Of a stretch of 64,000 bases of DNA, positions 28,164-37,427 are shown piece after piece (position 1 is the stretch's first letter; the number at the start of each line of letters is the position of its first letter). The translations under genes and the position numbers were made by a program. The DNA is from an uncultured Saprospiraceae bacterium (GTDB lineage Bacteria > Bacteroidota > Bacteroidia > Chitinophagales > Saprospiraceae), in NCBI GenBank assembly GCA_938045585.1, contig CALIAU010000006.1, forward strand, positions 147,579 to 211,578, given 5' to 3'. Below the pieces are notes generated by a model. The model was not told the DNA's origin. It made no database searches and worked only from the letters and a program-made list of their open reading frames with translations.

Positions 28164-29579
28164 ATGAATAAAATACTACTCTTCATACTATCAATACTTG
28201 CAACTGGGCTTGCAGCTCAAACTATTGAAAATAGAATTGACTTTCCAGATACTTTATGGGCAGCAAATGATACGTTCTATGTGCAAGGACTTTCGTGGGA
28301 TAAAGAATGGTCTTTTTCTACAACGACTAGGGACACAATAGACTTAGGAACTGATGGCTATGAAGGGATGAAAATGAAAGTATGGACACTAAATGACACT
28401 CTAGATATTCCATATGTGAATTTTCCAGAAGAACAATGGCTTTTTGTTCCTATTGCTTCACCAAAGGACACCACTGTTTATCGGCTTAGATTTAATCCTC
28501 AAAGCGCTGTCTTCTCAGATCAATACATCCAAGAACATACAGAAAGGATTTCTTTCCAAGTTCCAGAAACGTACGAACTTGCAAACGTAATTCTTTACCT
28601 AACAGAATGTTCCAACATCACAAATAATCATCCTACAAAGACCAATTATTCAAAATTGGTAAATGAGCATTTTGCATCATTCAAAAATCATCCCATAATT
28701 AAAATACTCAATAGAAAGTGTACAGGAAATAACCACTGGTCAACTTACTATGGTTTTAGAGAAAATAGCATCTGCTTTGAATTCGATAAAAATGGATTTC
28801 TTAGATATTCAACTCCATATAAACATGCTTGGTGGGATAATTCTGAAATAAGAGGTGGGGAATTCAGAAATTTACTTTATCTAATTCAGGACTTTTCCGA
28901 TAAGAGTAGATTCAGAGAATTCTATTCTGTAAATCAAGAATATTATCTCAGCCTTCAGAAAAGACAGAAAGAACTTCAACCAATAACCAGAATGTGGGAA
29001 TGGCTCGAAAAGGAATTTCCACAAAAATATGATCATTACAAGATTGTCTTCTCCCCATTAATTGAAGGCAGTCACAGTACACAAAAGTTCTATAAAGGCA
29101 ACTTTAAAGATCCAATTTATCAAGAGTGCATAATGTTTGTTAACTCTTCTGAATCTATTGACTCAAATAGTGATTATTCAGAAGAACTGAGAAAAGGGTT
29201 GCTTTCAGGTATTGTCTTCACAGAAATTGACCATAACTATGTGAACCCAACTAGTAGACAGAATATCCAAATGATTAAGGAATTGATTATCGATAAGGAC
29301 AAATGGGCCACAGTAGAAGTGCAGCAAAATTATAGATCTGAATATGCAATTTTTAATGAGTATATGACTCATTCATTATTTTGCCTCTATATAACAGAAA
29401 ATTATACTGAAAAAGTAAAACATAAGATTATCGAGAAAAGAATAGAACTTATGGAAAGTAGGGGCTTCCCAAAATTCAAAGACTTTAATAACATCTTGAT
29501 AAAACAACTAAAGAACAGAAATGGCACTATTTATAGTAAATATTTGGAGATAATAGAAGAAATGAAAACAATAAAATAA
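28164..29579 (+). CDS. Secreted DUF4932-like protein with degenerate HExxH
   Basis: 471 residues with a signal peptide (to about residue 18, ATGLAAQ). The N-terminal ~110 residues look like a beta-rich carbohydrate- or protein-binding segment. The C-terminal two thirds resemble DUF4932, a Bacteroidota family of putative zinc proteases usually carrying HExxHxxVNP. Here the matching stretch is TEIDHNYVNP, so the first His is Thr and zinc binding is doubtful. Function unknown. It ends 3 nt before a long imperfect hairpin (29583-29721). Family assignment is by motif resemblance only. Confidence 0.5.
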   Translation: MNKILLFILSILATGLAAQTIENRIDFPDTLWAANDTFYVQGLSWDKEWSFSTTTRDTIDLGTDGYEGMKMKVWTLNDTLDIPYVNFPEEQWLFVPIASPKDTTVYRLRFNPQSAVFSDQYIQEHTERISFQVPETYELANVILYLTECSNITNNHPTKTNYSKLVNEHFASFKNHPIIKILNRKCTGNNHWSTYYGFRENSICFEFDKNGFLRYSTPYKHAWWDNSEIRGGEFRNLLYLIQDFSDKSRFREFYSVNQEYYLSLQKRQKELQPITRMWEWLEKEFPQKYDHYKIVFSPLIEGSHSTQKFYKGNFKDPIYQECIMFVNSSESIDSNSDYSEELRKGLLSGIVFTEIDHNYVNPTSRQNIQMIKELIIDKDKWATVEVQQNYRSEYAIFNEYMTHSLFCLYITENYTEKVKHKIIEKRIELMESRGFPKFKDFNNILIKQLKNRNGTIYSKYLEIIEEMKTIK

Positions 29580-29582
29580 CGG

Positions 29583-29721
29583 TCTGTAACATTATATAGA
29601 ACGCCATATGCTTATGTCGCTAGCTTCTGGCGAACGTAGTTAGACTTAGCATCAAAATTCTCATTAACTTAGTAGGTAAAATTAGCAGAGCATACGGCGT
29701 CTATAATAGGCGTTAGAAGTA
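29583..29721. repeat. attC-like long imperfect hairpin downstream of the DUF4932-like gene
   Basis: Left arm 29583-29621 and right arm 29681-29721 are imperfectly complementary over about 38 bp; TATAGAACGCCATATGCT faces AGCATACGGCGTCTATA. The element starts 3 nt after a stop codon and ends GGCGTTAG, like an integron attC, but the outer core sites do not fit RYYYAAC/GTTRRRY well. No integrase gene is in the window. Confidence 0.45.
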
Positions 29722-29754
29722 ACTCCGAATAAATATTTTACAAAAAGACAAAAT

Positions 29755-30951
29755 GTGAAAAAAACTGCACACGGAAACCCAATATTAATTAGTGATAACA
29801 ATTCTGAGATTCTCAAACCTGTTAACCCCTTACTTGAGAAAGACATTCAAGATTTAATATTTGAACATCCTGAATGCTTACCAATTAGTGATATTGATGA
29901 ATCATATAATCCAGTGATACCTGTATGCAAAGAATTGTATACTAACGCAGGTCCGCTAGATATCTTTATGATTACTCCCAATGGAGATCTCGTGATAATC
30001 GAAACAAAACTATGGAGTAATCCTGAATCTAGAAGAAAGGTTGTGGCTCAAATATTAGACTATGCAAAAGAATTAGCTAAATGGTCATATGCAGATTTAC
30101 AACGAGAATTAAATAAGAAGCTAAATACTAAAGGAAATAAACTTTATGACATTGCGTCTAATGCAAATTCTGAATTTACACTAAGCGAAATAGATTTTGT
30201 AGATGCTGTTAGTAGAAATTTGCGGATAGGTAAGTTTATGCTATTAGTTGCAGGTGATGGAATAAGAGAAGGCGCAAAAAGTCTAGTACAGTTCATAAAT
30301 CAAGCAGGCAACCTTAACTTCAGTCTTGCAATGATTGAAATTGCTATTTTTAAAAATTCTAAGAATGAACTTATCCTGTTTCCAAGAACTGTTGTTAAAA
30401 CGGTAGAAATAGAGAAAATTAATATTGAAGTGCCAGAGGGAGTTGCTATATCGTCAAGCATTCAAGAAGCAAGTAATGATATTTCAAACGATCAAACATC
30501 TCCTGAAGTCCTAAGAAAAAGAGAACTATTTTCAGCAATGTGGACTAACTTTGTTGAGCAACTTGAGTTTGATGATCCAGAACAGTCTCATCCAGATATA
30601 GCAAAGGGACAAAATTTATATATCTATCCTGGAACTGATAAAAATACATGGATAAGTTGTTATCTAATGCAAAGTAAGAAACGAATCGGTGTTTATTTTA
30701 AATTTAATGGTAATCAAAAAGGACTTTCTCAAAAAGATCAATTAAACATCTATACTGATGATATAATTGAAGAATTAGGTAATGAGGTTGAATGGAGATG
30801 GGGGATTGGTGCAACTGAAGCTTTTGGGGTTCGCTTAGATATTGATGATGTTTATGATAAAAAGAATCAGGAGAGAATATTTAATTTTTTCTCTAAGTGG
30901 TCAAATCATTTTGTAAATGTAATGAGACCAAAGCTTAAACAAATAGAGTAG
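29755..30951 (+). CDS. PD-(D/E)XK nuclease-family protein with C-terminal DUF4268-like region
   Basis: 398 residues from a GTG; no in-frame ATG precedes the conserved region. Residues ~58-110 contain the nuclease signature GPLDIFMITPNGDLVIIETK (Asp, then Glu-x-Lys), followed by a helix with QILDYAKELAKW, as in NucS/DUF91-type endonucleases. The last ~140 residues (RKRELFSAMWTNFVEQ..., WISCYLMQSKKRIGVYF, EWRWG) resemble the DUF4268 domain often fused to such nucleases. It probably cuts or senses DNA and is cytosolic. It lies directly upstream of other nuclease genes in a defence-like island; the target is unknown. Confidence 0.72.
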   Translation: MKKTAHGNPILISDNNSEILKPVNPLLEKDIQDLIFEHPECLPISDIDESYNPVIPVCKELYTNAGPLDIFMITPNGDLVIIETKLWSNPESRRKVVAQILDYAKELAKWSYADLQRELNKKLNTKGNKLYDIASNANSEFTLSEIDFVDAVSRNLRIGKFMLLVAGDGIREGAKSLVQFINQAGNLNFSLAMIEIAIFKNSKNELILFPRTVVKTVEIEKINIEVPEGVAISSSIQEASNDISNDQTSPEVLRKRELFSAMWTNFVEQLEFDDPEQSHPDIAKGQNLYIYPGTDKNTWISCYLMQSKKRIGVYFKFNGNQKGLSQKDQLNIYTDDIIEELGNEVEWRWGIGATEAFGVRLDIDDVYDKKNQERIFNFFSKWSNHFVNVMRPKLKQIE

Positions 30952-31114
30952 AGCCTTCATTGAAAGTTATCAATAAAAATACTTTGCGCAGAAGAATCGT
31001 CATAGTAAGATAATTGTAGCAGAAACTCCTTCCTCCCATCCTTAACTATCTCACCATAATTCTCTAAACACTTTTTTTAACACTTCTTCTTCCTGCTATT
31101 ATCTATATTTAACC

Positions 31115-32605
31115 ATGATCACCGCAAGCAAACTCTACAACTACCTACAATGCAACCATAAAGTATGGCGTGATCAACATGGACCCAAAGAAGAATTAAT
31201 AGATGAGGTAAATCCCTTTGTAGAACTACTCTGGGAAAAGGGAATCCAACACGAAAAAGAACTGGTCAAAACAATAGGTGCTTACCTTGATCTAAGCGAA
31301 GGGAGCTTAGAAGAGAGAATTTCTAAGACTGAAGAAGCACTAAGCAATAGAGAACAAATCATTTATCAGGGCGTAATAAAACATGGAAATCTTTTAGGTA
31401 TTCCTGACTTGTTAGTATTGGAAGAAGGAATATACTATCCTATAGAAATAAAATCTGGAATGGGATTAGAGCACGTCTCTTCGGAAAAGGCAACAGATCC
31501 CAAACCTAAAAAAGGCTATGCGGTCCAACTTGCGATCTATATCGATATTCTCACAAAAATGAATCTAATAAACCATAGGACGGCCTACGTCTTAGATGGT
31601 AATTATGATAAAGTAGAATATAATCTTGATCTTAAAATGGGAGTTCGGACTGAACAATCCTATTGGGAGTTGTATTTGTCAACGAAAGAAACGGTACAAC
31701 AGCTTGTAGCTAATGAAATCTCAAACCTGCCCGCTCTTTCTTCTGCTTGCAAACTTTGCAATTGGTATAACTCATGTAAGTCATGGGCTAAGGAGACGAA
31801 TGATATGACACAATTATATAAGTCAGGAAGAAATGTGAGAGATACAATGATGCGTGATTTAGGATTGTCTACAGTGGATGATGTGATTGGACTATCAGTA
31901 CCAGGTTTAATAGCAAGGAAAAAAAAGGACAAGGAATTTTTATATAGAATTGGGGAAAAGATGTTGAATAAATTGACAATAAGGGCTAATTTATTCAAAA
32001 ATGGTTTAGATCCAAAAATACACAAGCCAATTAAATTTCCGCAAGTAGAATATGAATTGTTTTTTGACATAGAAGATGATCCTACCCAAGAGTTTGTATA
32101 CATGCATGGTGTATACGAACGATCATCAAAAGGAGAGAGGTTCGTCGACTTCACGGCTAAAGATATCAGTGATGCAGAAGAAAAAAAGGCCTGGGCGGAC
32201 TTTTGGAAATATATAGACTCCTTACCACAAGATGATTATGCCGTGTATTACTATTCTCATCATGAAAAAACTACCTACCTAAAACTCCAGAAAAAATACT
32301 CCGATGTAATAACAAAGGAAGCTGTCTTAGAGTTTTTTGCCAATCCAACAGTTATTGACTTGTATAGATACATAGATAGTTCTACAGATTGGCCTATAGG
32401 AAGTTATTCACTAAAAGAAATTGCTACCTACTTGGGATTTTCTTGGAGAGATGAAACGCCTTCAGGTGCCTTGTCGATTAAGTGGTTTAATGACTATATA
32501 AAGAAGAAGGATGATGAGACTTTAAAGAGAATCCTTGAATACAACGAGGATGATTGTAAGGCAACAATGGTGGTGAAGGATGGAATTGAGAAGCTTTTAA
32601 CATAA
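31115..32605 (+). CDS. TM0106-family RecB-like nuclease with RNase H-like C-terminal domain
   Basis: 496 residues. The N-terminal half is a Cas4/RecB-type PD-(D/E)XK domain: GIPDLL, then YYPIEIKSG, with Cys13 and CKLCNWYNSC (three Cys), the pattern of a four-Cys iron-sulfur cluster. The C-terminal half is a DnaQ/RNase H-like exonuclease: FFDIEDDP, YSHHEKT, and YNEDDCKAT at the end. This two-domain layout is the TM0106 family. Both halves look catalytically intact, so it should be a DNA or RNA nuclease. A CTATATTTA box ends just 3 nt before the ATG. Whether it works with gajAB is unknown. Confidence 0.85.
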   Translation: MITASKLYNYLQCNHKVWRDQHGPKEELIDEVNPFVELLWEKGIQHEKELVKTIGAYLDLSEGSLEERISKTEEALSNREQIIYQGVIKHGNLLGIPDLLVLEEGIYYPIEIKSGMGLEHVSSEKATDPKPKKGYAVQLAIYIDILTKMNLINHRTAYVLDGNYDKVEYNLDLKMGVRTEQSYWELYLSTKETVQQLVANEISNLPALSSACKLCNWYNSCKSWAKETNDMTQLYKSGRNVRDTMMRDLGLSTVDDVIGLSVPGLIARKKKDKEFLYRIGEKMLNKLTIRANLFKNGLDPKIHKPIKFPQVEYELFFDIEDDPTQEFVYMHGVYERSSKGERFVDFTAKDISDAEEKKAWADFWKYIDSLPQDDYAVYYYSHHEKTTYLKLQKKYSDVITKEAVLEFFANPTVIDLYRYIDSSTDWPIGSYSLKEIATYLGFSWRDETPSGALSIKWFNDYIKKKDDETLKRILEYNEDDCKATMVVKDGIEKLLT

Positions 32606-32757
32606 AATTATTTAGAAAAACAGACTTCGAGAAAAGAAACAAATGACAGACTACGATTTCATAAGATAGAAATTTGACGGACTAAAGCTGTGAAGGTGGA
32701 AGTTAATTGATTCAAAAAATTTAGTTTATGTTTAGAAAAAAGAAAGAGAAGTATTAA

Positions 32758-32766
32758 CTATATATA
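32758..32766 (+). promoter_or_regulatory. Promoter-like box in the 24-nt motif upstream of gajA
   Basis: CTATATATA lies within a string at 32751-32774 that matches 28127-28150 at 22 of 24 positions (GTATTAACTATAT...ATGTTAC). It is 38 nt before the gajA ATG. The rest of the 199-bp gap after the nuclease gene shows nothing notable. Confidence 0.35.
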
Positions 32767-32804
32767 CATGTTACCTGCAAGCAAAAAAAACAAAACCATC
32801 AACC

Positions 32805-34610
32805 ATGTATGTTAAGAATTTAAAATTATGGAACTTCAGAAAGTATGGAAAAGATGGTGAACTTGATTTGACAAAACCACATTTTGAATTATCTCTAAAA
32901 AAGGGCATTAATACACTTATTGGTGAAAACGATTCTGGAAAAACAGCCATAATTGATTCTATAAAATTTGTATTAAAAACACATAGTTCAGATTGGATAA
33001 GAATCACTCACCAAGATTTCTATTTTGACTCTACCCGATTGAGAATTGAAATCATTATATCTGACTTAACAGATTTCGAAGCAAAAAATTTTACTGAGTG
33101 GTTAGGATGGATTGGTGAAGGAGAGGACTCCAAACCATATTTACGTTTAATCTATGATGTAAATCGAAGTGTAACCGAATTACGCATTTATCCAGCAGAC
33201 GTTAGAGCTGGAGTGGATGATGTTGGATACGTATTGACTGCCGAAGCAAGAGAATACCTTAAAGTAACTTATTTAAAACCATTACGAAATGCTCAATCCG
33301 AGTTAATCCCGAGAAAAAACTCAAGACTAGCCCAAATATTACAAGGTCATGAAGCATTCAAAGGAAAGGAACAAGATCATTTGTTGGTTGATCTTTTTAA
33401 TGACTTTAACCAATCTATTGAAAAATACTTCGAGGGCAAAGATAAAGATGACGTTAATTTAGCGGCTAACAATTTGAAAGGAAAAGAACTTAAAGATGAA
33501 ATAGACAAATATATAAAGTCATTCTATTCACAAGCAAAAGAATCCAATTTCAGTGTTAACGATGGAACCTTAAAGGGTATTTTAGAAAAGTTAGAACTTA
33601 ATATTAAGGATGAAATAAACTTAGGGCTTGGCACACTTAATAGACTTTCAATGGCATCTGAATTACTCCACTTGAAAAAACAAAATTGGAATGGAATAAG
33701 ACTAGGTTTAATAGAAGAATTAGAGGCTCATTTACACCCGCAGGCTCAGATGCAAGTAATTGAATCACTTCAGAATCAAGATAGCATCCAACTAATATTA
33801 AGCACTCACAGTCCAAATTTGGCTTCTAAAATTAAGCTTGAAAATTTAATTATATGTAATAATGCAAATGCATTTCCGATGGGCTCTGAGTTCACCAAAT
33901 TCAAAAAAGAGCATTATATATTTCTTGAAAAGTTTCTTGATACAACTAAGGCAAATTTATTTTTTGCCAAAGGAGTAATTTTAGTCGAAGGTTGGGCAGA
34001 AGAAATACTTTTATCTAGCCTAGCTTTAAGATTAGGATTAAACCTAACTGAAAAAGGTATTTCTGTAATTAATATCGGTAATACTGGATTTGACAATTAC
34101 TCTAAAATATTCCTTAGAAAGGAAGAACCGCAAATGCAAATCCCTGTAGCTGTCATTACAGATTCAGATGTAAGAGAATATATTATTACTAATGAAAAAA
34201 TTGATCAAGATGGAATCGAAAAGACAGTAAATACTCTAACCAAAAGAGAATCAGAATTATTTAATAATGAAACGGCAACTAAAATTGCGGAACTAGAAAG
34301 GAGTTCTGAAGACAATATAAAGTACTTTGTAGCTCCAAAATGGACATTAGAGTATTCACTTTTTAATTCCGAATTCGTTTCTGAAATATTTAAAGAAATT
34401 ATTAAATCAATTCATACTGGTACCGATTGGGAAACTGATTTTGAAAAAGAACTAGCAAGAAAACTAATTAATAAAGGTTTAAAAAAGACCCAAATTGCCT
34501 ACTTGCTTTCTCAGAAACTAGAAACAGATATAGGACAAGAAGCAAATATTGATGATCGAGATTCAATAATGTATTTAGTCAATGCAATTAATTATGCCTG
34601 CAATGTTTGA
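32805..34610 (+). CDS. gajA: GajA, Gabija anti-phage ATPase-nuclease (OLD family)
   Basis: 601 residues, close to known GajA length. An ABC-type ATPase has its Walker A at GENDSGKT (40-47) and Walker B near residue 303 (LGLIEELEAHLHP), with STHSP as the following H-loop. The second half is a Toprim nuclease: GVILVEGWAEE (~390) and VITDSDVREY (~450), with later basic and acidic residues. In Gabija, GajA is a DNA endonuclease inhibited by nucleotides and triggered during phage infection. The gajB start overlaps its stop by 8 nt, the standard gene order. Confidence is high because both partners are adjacent and complete. Confidence 0.9.
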   Translation: MYVKNLKLWNFRKYGKDGELDLTKPHFELSLKKGINTLIGENDSGKTAIIDSIKFVLKTHSSDWIRITHQDFYFDSTRLRIEIIISDLTDFEAKNFTEWLGWIGEGEDSKPYLRLIYDVNRSVTELRIYPADVRAGVDDVGYVLTAEAREYLKVTYLKPLRNAQSELIPRKNSRLAQILQGHEAFKGKEQDHLLVDLFNDFNQSIEKYFEGKDKDDVNLAANNLKGKELKDEIDKYIKSFYSQAKESNFSVNDGTLKGILEKLELNIKDEINLGLGTLNRLSMASELLHLKKQNWNGIRLGLIEELEAHLHPQAQMQVIESLQNQDSIQLILSTHSPNLASKIKLENLIICNNANAFPMGSEFTKFKKEHYIFLEKFLDTTKANLFFAKGVILVEGWAEEILLSSLALRLGLNLTEKGISVINIGNTGFDNYSKIFLRKEEPQMQIPVAVITDSDVREYIITNEKIDQDGIEKTVNTLTKRESELFNNETATKIAELERSSEDNIKYFVAPKWTLEYSLFNSEFVSEIFKEIIKSIHTGTDWETDFEKELARKLINKGLKKTQIAYLLSQKLETDIGQEANIDDRDSIMYLVNAINYACNV

Positions 34611-36570
34611 AGTTTCGACAGAAGATATCAGTTATGCTGAAAAGATCTTACTTGGTCACGATCAACACTTTGATGATGAAAGAATAGCGTTCATCAAAGA
34701 CTTCAGCACTTTAGATTTACAAGCAGTTCCCGGAAGTGGAAAAACAACAGCACTTTTAGCTAAACTTTTAATACTAGAATTAAAGCTACCTCTTGCACAT
34801 AACAGAGGTGTTCTTATTGTTTCACATACAAATATAGCTGTAGATGAAATAAAAGATCGAATTGGCATTCATTGCCCAAAACTCTTTTCGCATCCAAATT
34901 TTATTGGAACTATTCAAAGTTTTGTAGACATATTTTTAGCGGTACCATGCTATACTAATAAGTACGGAGAAAAGCCTTATAGAATTGACAATGAAATATA
35001 TGATGAGCAAGTAGAAAAATTTTACAACACAACACGTAATCAAAGGCTAAAAAATTACTTGGACCGTCAAAGGGATGGTTTAACTTTTTTAAAATCAGTT
35101 AGACTAAATTCAAATTTGAATTTGATTTCGTACTTAAAAGGCACTGAAGAGAGTTTCAAAATTCAAAATAAGCAATCACCAACATATATTTCATTAAAAG
35201 GCTTTAAAACAAAGCTATTGAAATGGGGATATCTTCATTTTGATGATGCTTATTTTTTAGCTGAATATATTACTGACAGAAAGCCTCGTTGTATAGATGT
35301 TATCAGGCAAAGGTTTCAATATATTTTTATAGATGAGATTCAAGATATGGATTTTCATCAACATAATCTTATCGAAAAAATATTCGTGACACCAGATACT
35401 CACACCTGTTATATTCAACGAATAGGTGATAAAAATCAAGCAATATTTAATGGTTTTTCTGATTCAGAAAACGTTTGGGAATACCGAGATACACTTAAGT
35501 TTTTAAGTGGGAGCCATAGACTATCTCGACCTACAGCTTCAGTGGTTGAAAAACTAGCTTTGGTTGACAATCCTATTGAAGGAAGAAGGACAAATCCTGA
35601 CGGTTCTGCCATAAATATTAAGCCAACAATTATTATTTATACTGATCAAAATATAAAGCGAGTCATCGAAACATTTGCAGATTGCATTAAGCAAAAATTA
35701 ATTGATGGAGAAATTCCACAAAATATTCACAACGTTTATCAAGCTGTAGCATGGAGAAGAGAACATCAAGATGAAGATAAATATGGCCTAAAGGATTACT
35801 GTCCCAAATTCAATGAAATTAATGTAAAAAGTAAAATTGATTTCAATTGCCTAAACGATTATTTAAGTTTCTTCGATATTGAAAAAAGAACTCTAGAATC
35901 TATTAGGAAAAACATATTAAATGCATTACTCAGAATCCTAAGACTTGAAAATATAAAAACAGAAACTGGAATTCACTACAGCAAAAGAAAACTTATTAAC
36001 TTTATTAAAAGTTTGGGGGAAGATAAATATGAAGAATTTAAGCTAAATATATATACTTGGTCGATAGGAGTAATTAGAGGTGACCAAGGCATAAGGGAGG
36101 GTATAAAACTATATATTCCTACTCTCCTTGAAAATTTTGAGAAAACAATTGACCAATCCGAAAGATTTATAAACTCAGACTCGGAAATACAACAAAATGA
36201 ACAAGAAATATCGGAGAATAATAATCTGTGTTTTGGCGATATAAAAATTGAAGTTGGTACTGTACATTCTGTAAAAGGACAAACAAATACGGCTACATTA
36301 TATCTAGAGTCATTTTTCGATAGAGGTTATGGGAATTATGAGTCTGAAAGATTAAGGAATCAGATTCTAGGGGTAAAAGTAAGTGAAACTCTGGATACTA
36401 ATGTTTCTAGTAAACAAAAAATTATTAAATCAACCAAAATGGCATATGTAGGATTTTCGAGACCTACACATCTATTATGTTTCGCAGTCCATAAAGATAG
36501 ATTTGATAGTTGTCTTACAGAAATTGATAGAGATATTTGGAACATAATAGAAATAGAAAAAAGCCAGTAG
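34603..36570 (+). CDS. gajB: GajB, Gabija UvrD-like helicase
   Basis: 655 residues from the ATG at 34603, which overlaps the gajA stop (ATGTTTGA); an in-frame ATG at 34582 would overlap more. Superfamily 1 helicase motifs appear in order: QAVPGSGKTTALL (Walker A, ~42-54), FIDEIQDMD (Walker B, ~243), RIGDKNQAIF, SHRLSRPT, GTVHSVKGQT (~553) and YVGFSRPTHLL (~614). In Gabija, GajB senses DNA termini or phage DNA processing and hydrolyses nucleotides, activating GajA. The final ~20 bases run straight into a hairpin. The sequence looks intact. Confidence 0.9.
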   Translation: MFEVSTEDISYAEKILLGHDQHFDDERIAFIKDFSTLDLQAVPGSGKTTALLAKLLILELKLPLAHNRGVLIVSHTNIAVDEIKDRIGIHCPKLFSHPNFIGTIQSFVDIFLAVPCYTNKYGEKPYRIDNEIYDEQVEKFYNTTRNQRLKNYLDRQRDGLTFLKSVRLNSNLNLISYLKGTEESFKIQNKQSPTYISLKGFKTKLLKWGYLHFDDAYFLAEYITDRKPRCIDVIRQRFQYIFIDEIQDMDFHQHNLIEKIFVTPDTHTCYIQRIGDKNQAIFNGFSDSENVWEYRDTLKFLSGSHRLSRPTASVVEKLALVDNPIEGRRTNPDGSAINIKPTIIIYTDQNIKRVIETFADCIKQKLIDGEIPQNIHNVYQAVAWRREHQDEDKYGLKDYCPKFNEINVKSKIDFNCLNDYLSFFDIEKRTLESIRKNILNALLRILRLENIKTETGIHYSKRKLINFIKSLGEDKYEEFKLNIYTWSIGVIRGDQGIREGIKLYIPTLLENFEKTIDQSERFINSDSEIQQNEQEISENNNLCFGDIKIEVGTVHSVKGQTNTATLYLESFFDRGYGNYESERLRNQILGVKVSETLDTNVSSKQKIIKSTKMAYVGFSRPTHLLCFAVHKDRFDSCLTEIDRDIWNIIEIEKSQ

Positions 36571-36635
36571 GTAACAATAGATATGACGTAAGACTCCCTT
36601 TGGTCGTCCTACGCATATCATTATGCGTTAATTAC
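36571..36635. repeat. Short attC-like hairpin immediately after gajB
   Basis: Starts on the base after the gajB TAG. Left arm GTAACAATAGATATGACGTA faces right arm 36610-36635 (TACGCATATCAT then TATGCGTTAATTAC), imperfectly complementary with small bulges, around a 19-nt loop. The size (~65 bp), bulges and GCGTTA end recall an attC site, but the core bases do not match its consensus well. Confidence 0.45.
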
Positions 36636-36699
36636 AAGTTTTCGTAATGTTCTTAATGGTTATTATTTATGTAAGTTGTAGCTATAAACAATATAATTG

Positions 36700-37425
36700 A
36701 TGATTGAATTTCCTCCTGAGGTAGTTAAAGAACTCAAGTATTATGTATACAGATTGATAGATCCGAGAAATGGTGAAACATTTTATGTTGGGAAAGGGAA
36801 GGGGAATCGCATCTTTCAACACATGAAAGGAGCAATAAAAACAGATGATTCAACTGAAATTAAACTAAATACAATAAGAGAGATTATCGCTTCTGGGTTA
36901 GAAGTTATACATGTAATTCATCGACACGGTATGACCGAAGAAAATTCATTAGAGGTAGAAGCTGCATTGATAGACGCTTACCAAGGAATGACAAATCTAA
37001 TGGGAGGATATGGGAGTAATGATTTTGGTCCGATGCATGCGAAGGAGATACTAGATAAATATGCGGCTGCAGAAGCTGTAATTGAGCATAAAGTTCTAAT
37101 GATCACTATAAATAAAAGTGTAACTCAAAAAAGTATATATAACGCTACAAGATTTGCTTGGAAACTTAGCAAAGTGAAAATAAAAGAGGTCGAATATGTT
37201 TTTGCGGTAGTTCAAGGTGTTATAATAGATGTTTTTAAACCGCTTGAATGGAAAATTGCTTTAGCTAAAAATTTTCCAGAATTAAATACTGAAGACAGAC
37301 CAAAAAGGATTGGCTTTGTTGGTGTTAAAGCTGATCAAGTGGTTTTAACTAAATATTTAAGGAAACGTATACCATCCAAGTATAGAAAGAAAGGCGCAGC
37401 AAATCCAGTTAAATACAGTTTTTAA
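36700..37425 (+). CDS. GIY-YIG domain protein (LEM-3-like)
   Basis: 241 residues from the ATG at 36700. The N-terminal ~95 residues are a GIY-YIG nuclease domain of the LEM-3-like kind: YYVYRLIDPRNGETFYVGKG (the two Tyr-containing strands), then GNRIFQHM (catalytic Arg) and LEVEAALIDAYQG (metal-binding Glu). The C-terminal ~140 residues are of unknown fold with repeated AxKNFPEL/VGVKADQVV-like segments and a basic tail. First gene of a compact operon: the next gene starts 3 nt after its stop. Probably a DNA endonuclease; the biological role is unknown. Confidence 0.75.
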   Translation: MIEFPPEVVKELKYYVYRLIDPRNGETFYVGKGKGNRIFQHMKGAIKTDDSTEIKLNTIREIIASGLEVIHVIHRHGMTEENSLEVEAALIDAYQGMTNLMGGYGSNDFGPMHAKEILDKYAAAEAVIEHKVLMITINKSVTQKSIYNATRFAWKLSKVKIKEVEYVFAVVQGVIIDVFKPLEWKIALAKNFPELNTEDRPKRIGFVGVKADQVVLTKYLRKRIPSKYRKKGAANPVKYSF

Positions 37426-37427
37426 AA

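Noticed and set aside
29583..29721. tRNA gene or simple terminator
   Set aside because: Arms are about 38 bp with bulges and a long central part; there is no cloverleaf, no T-loop GGTTC and no T tract.
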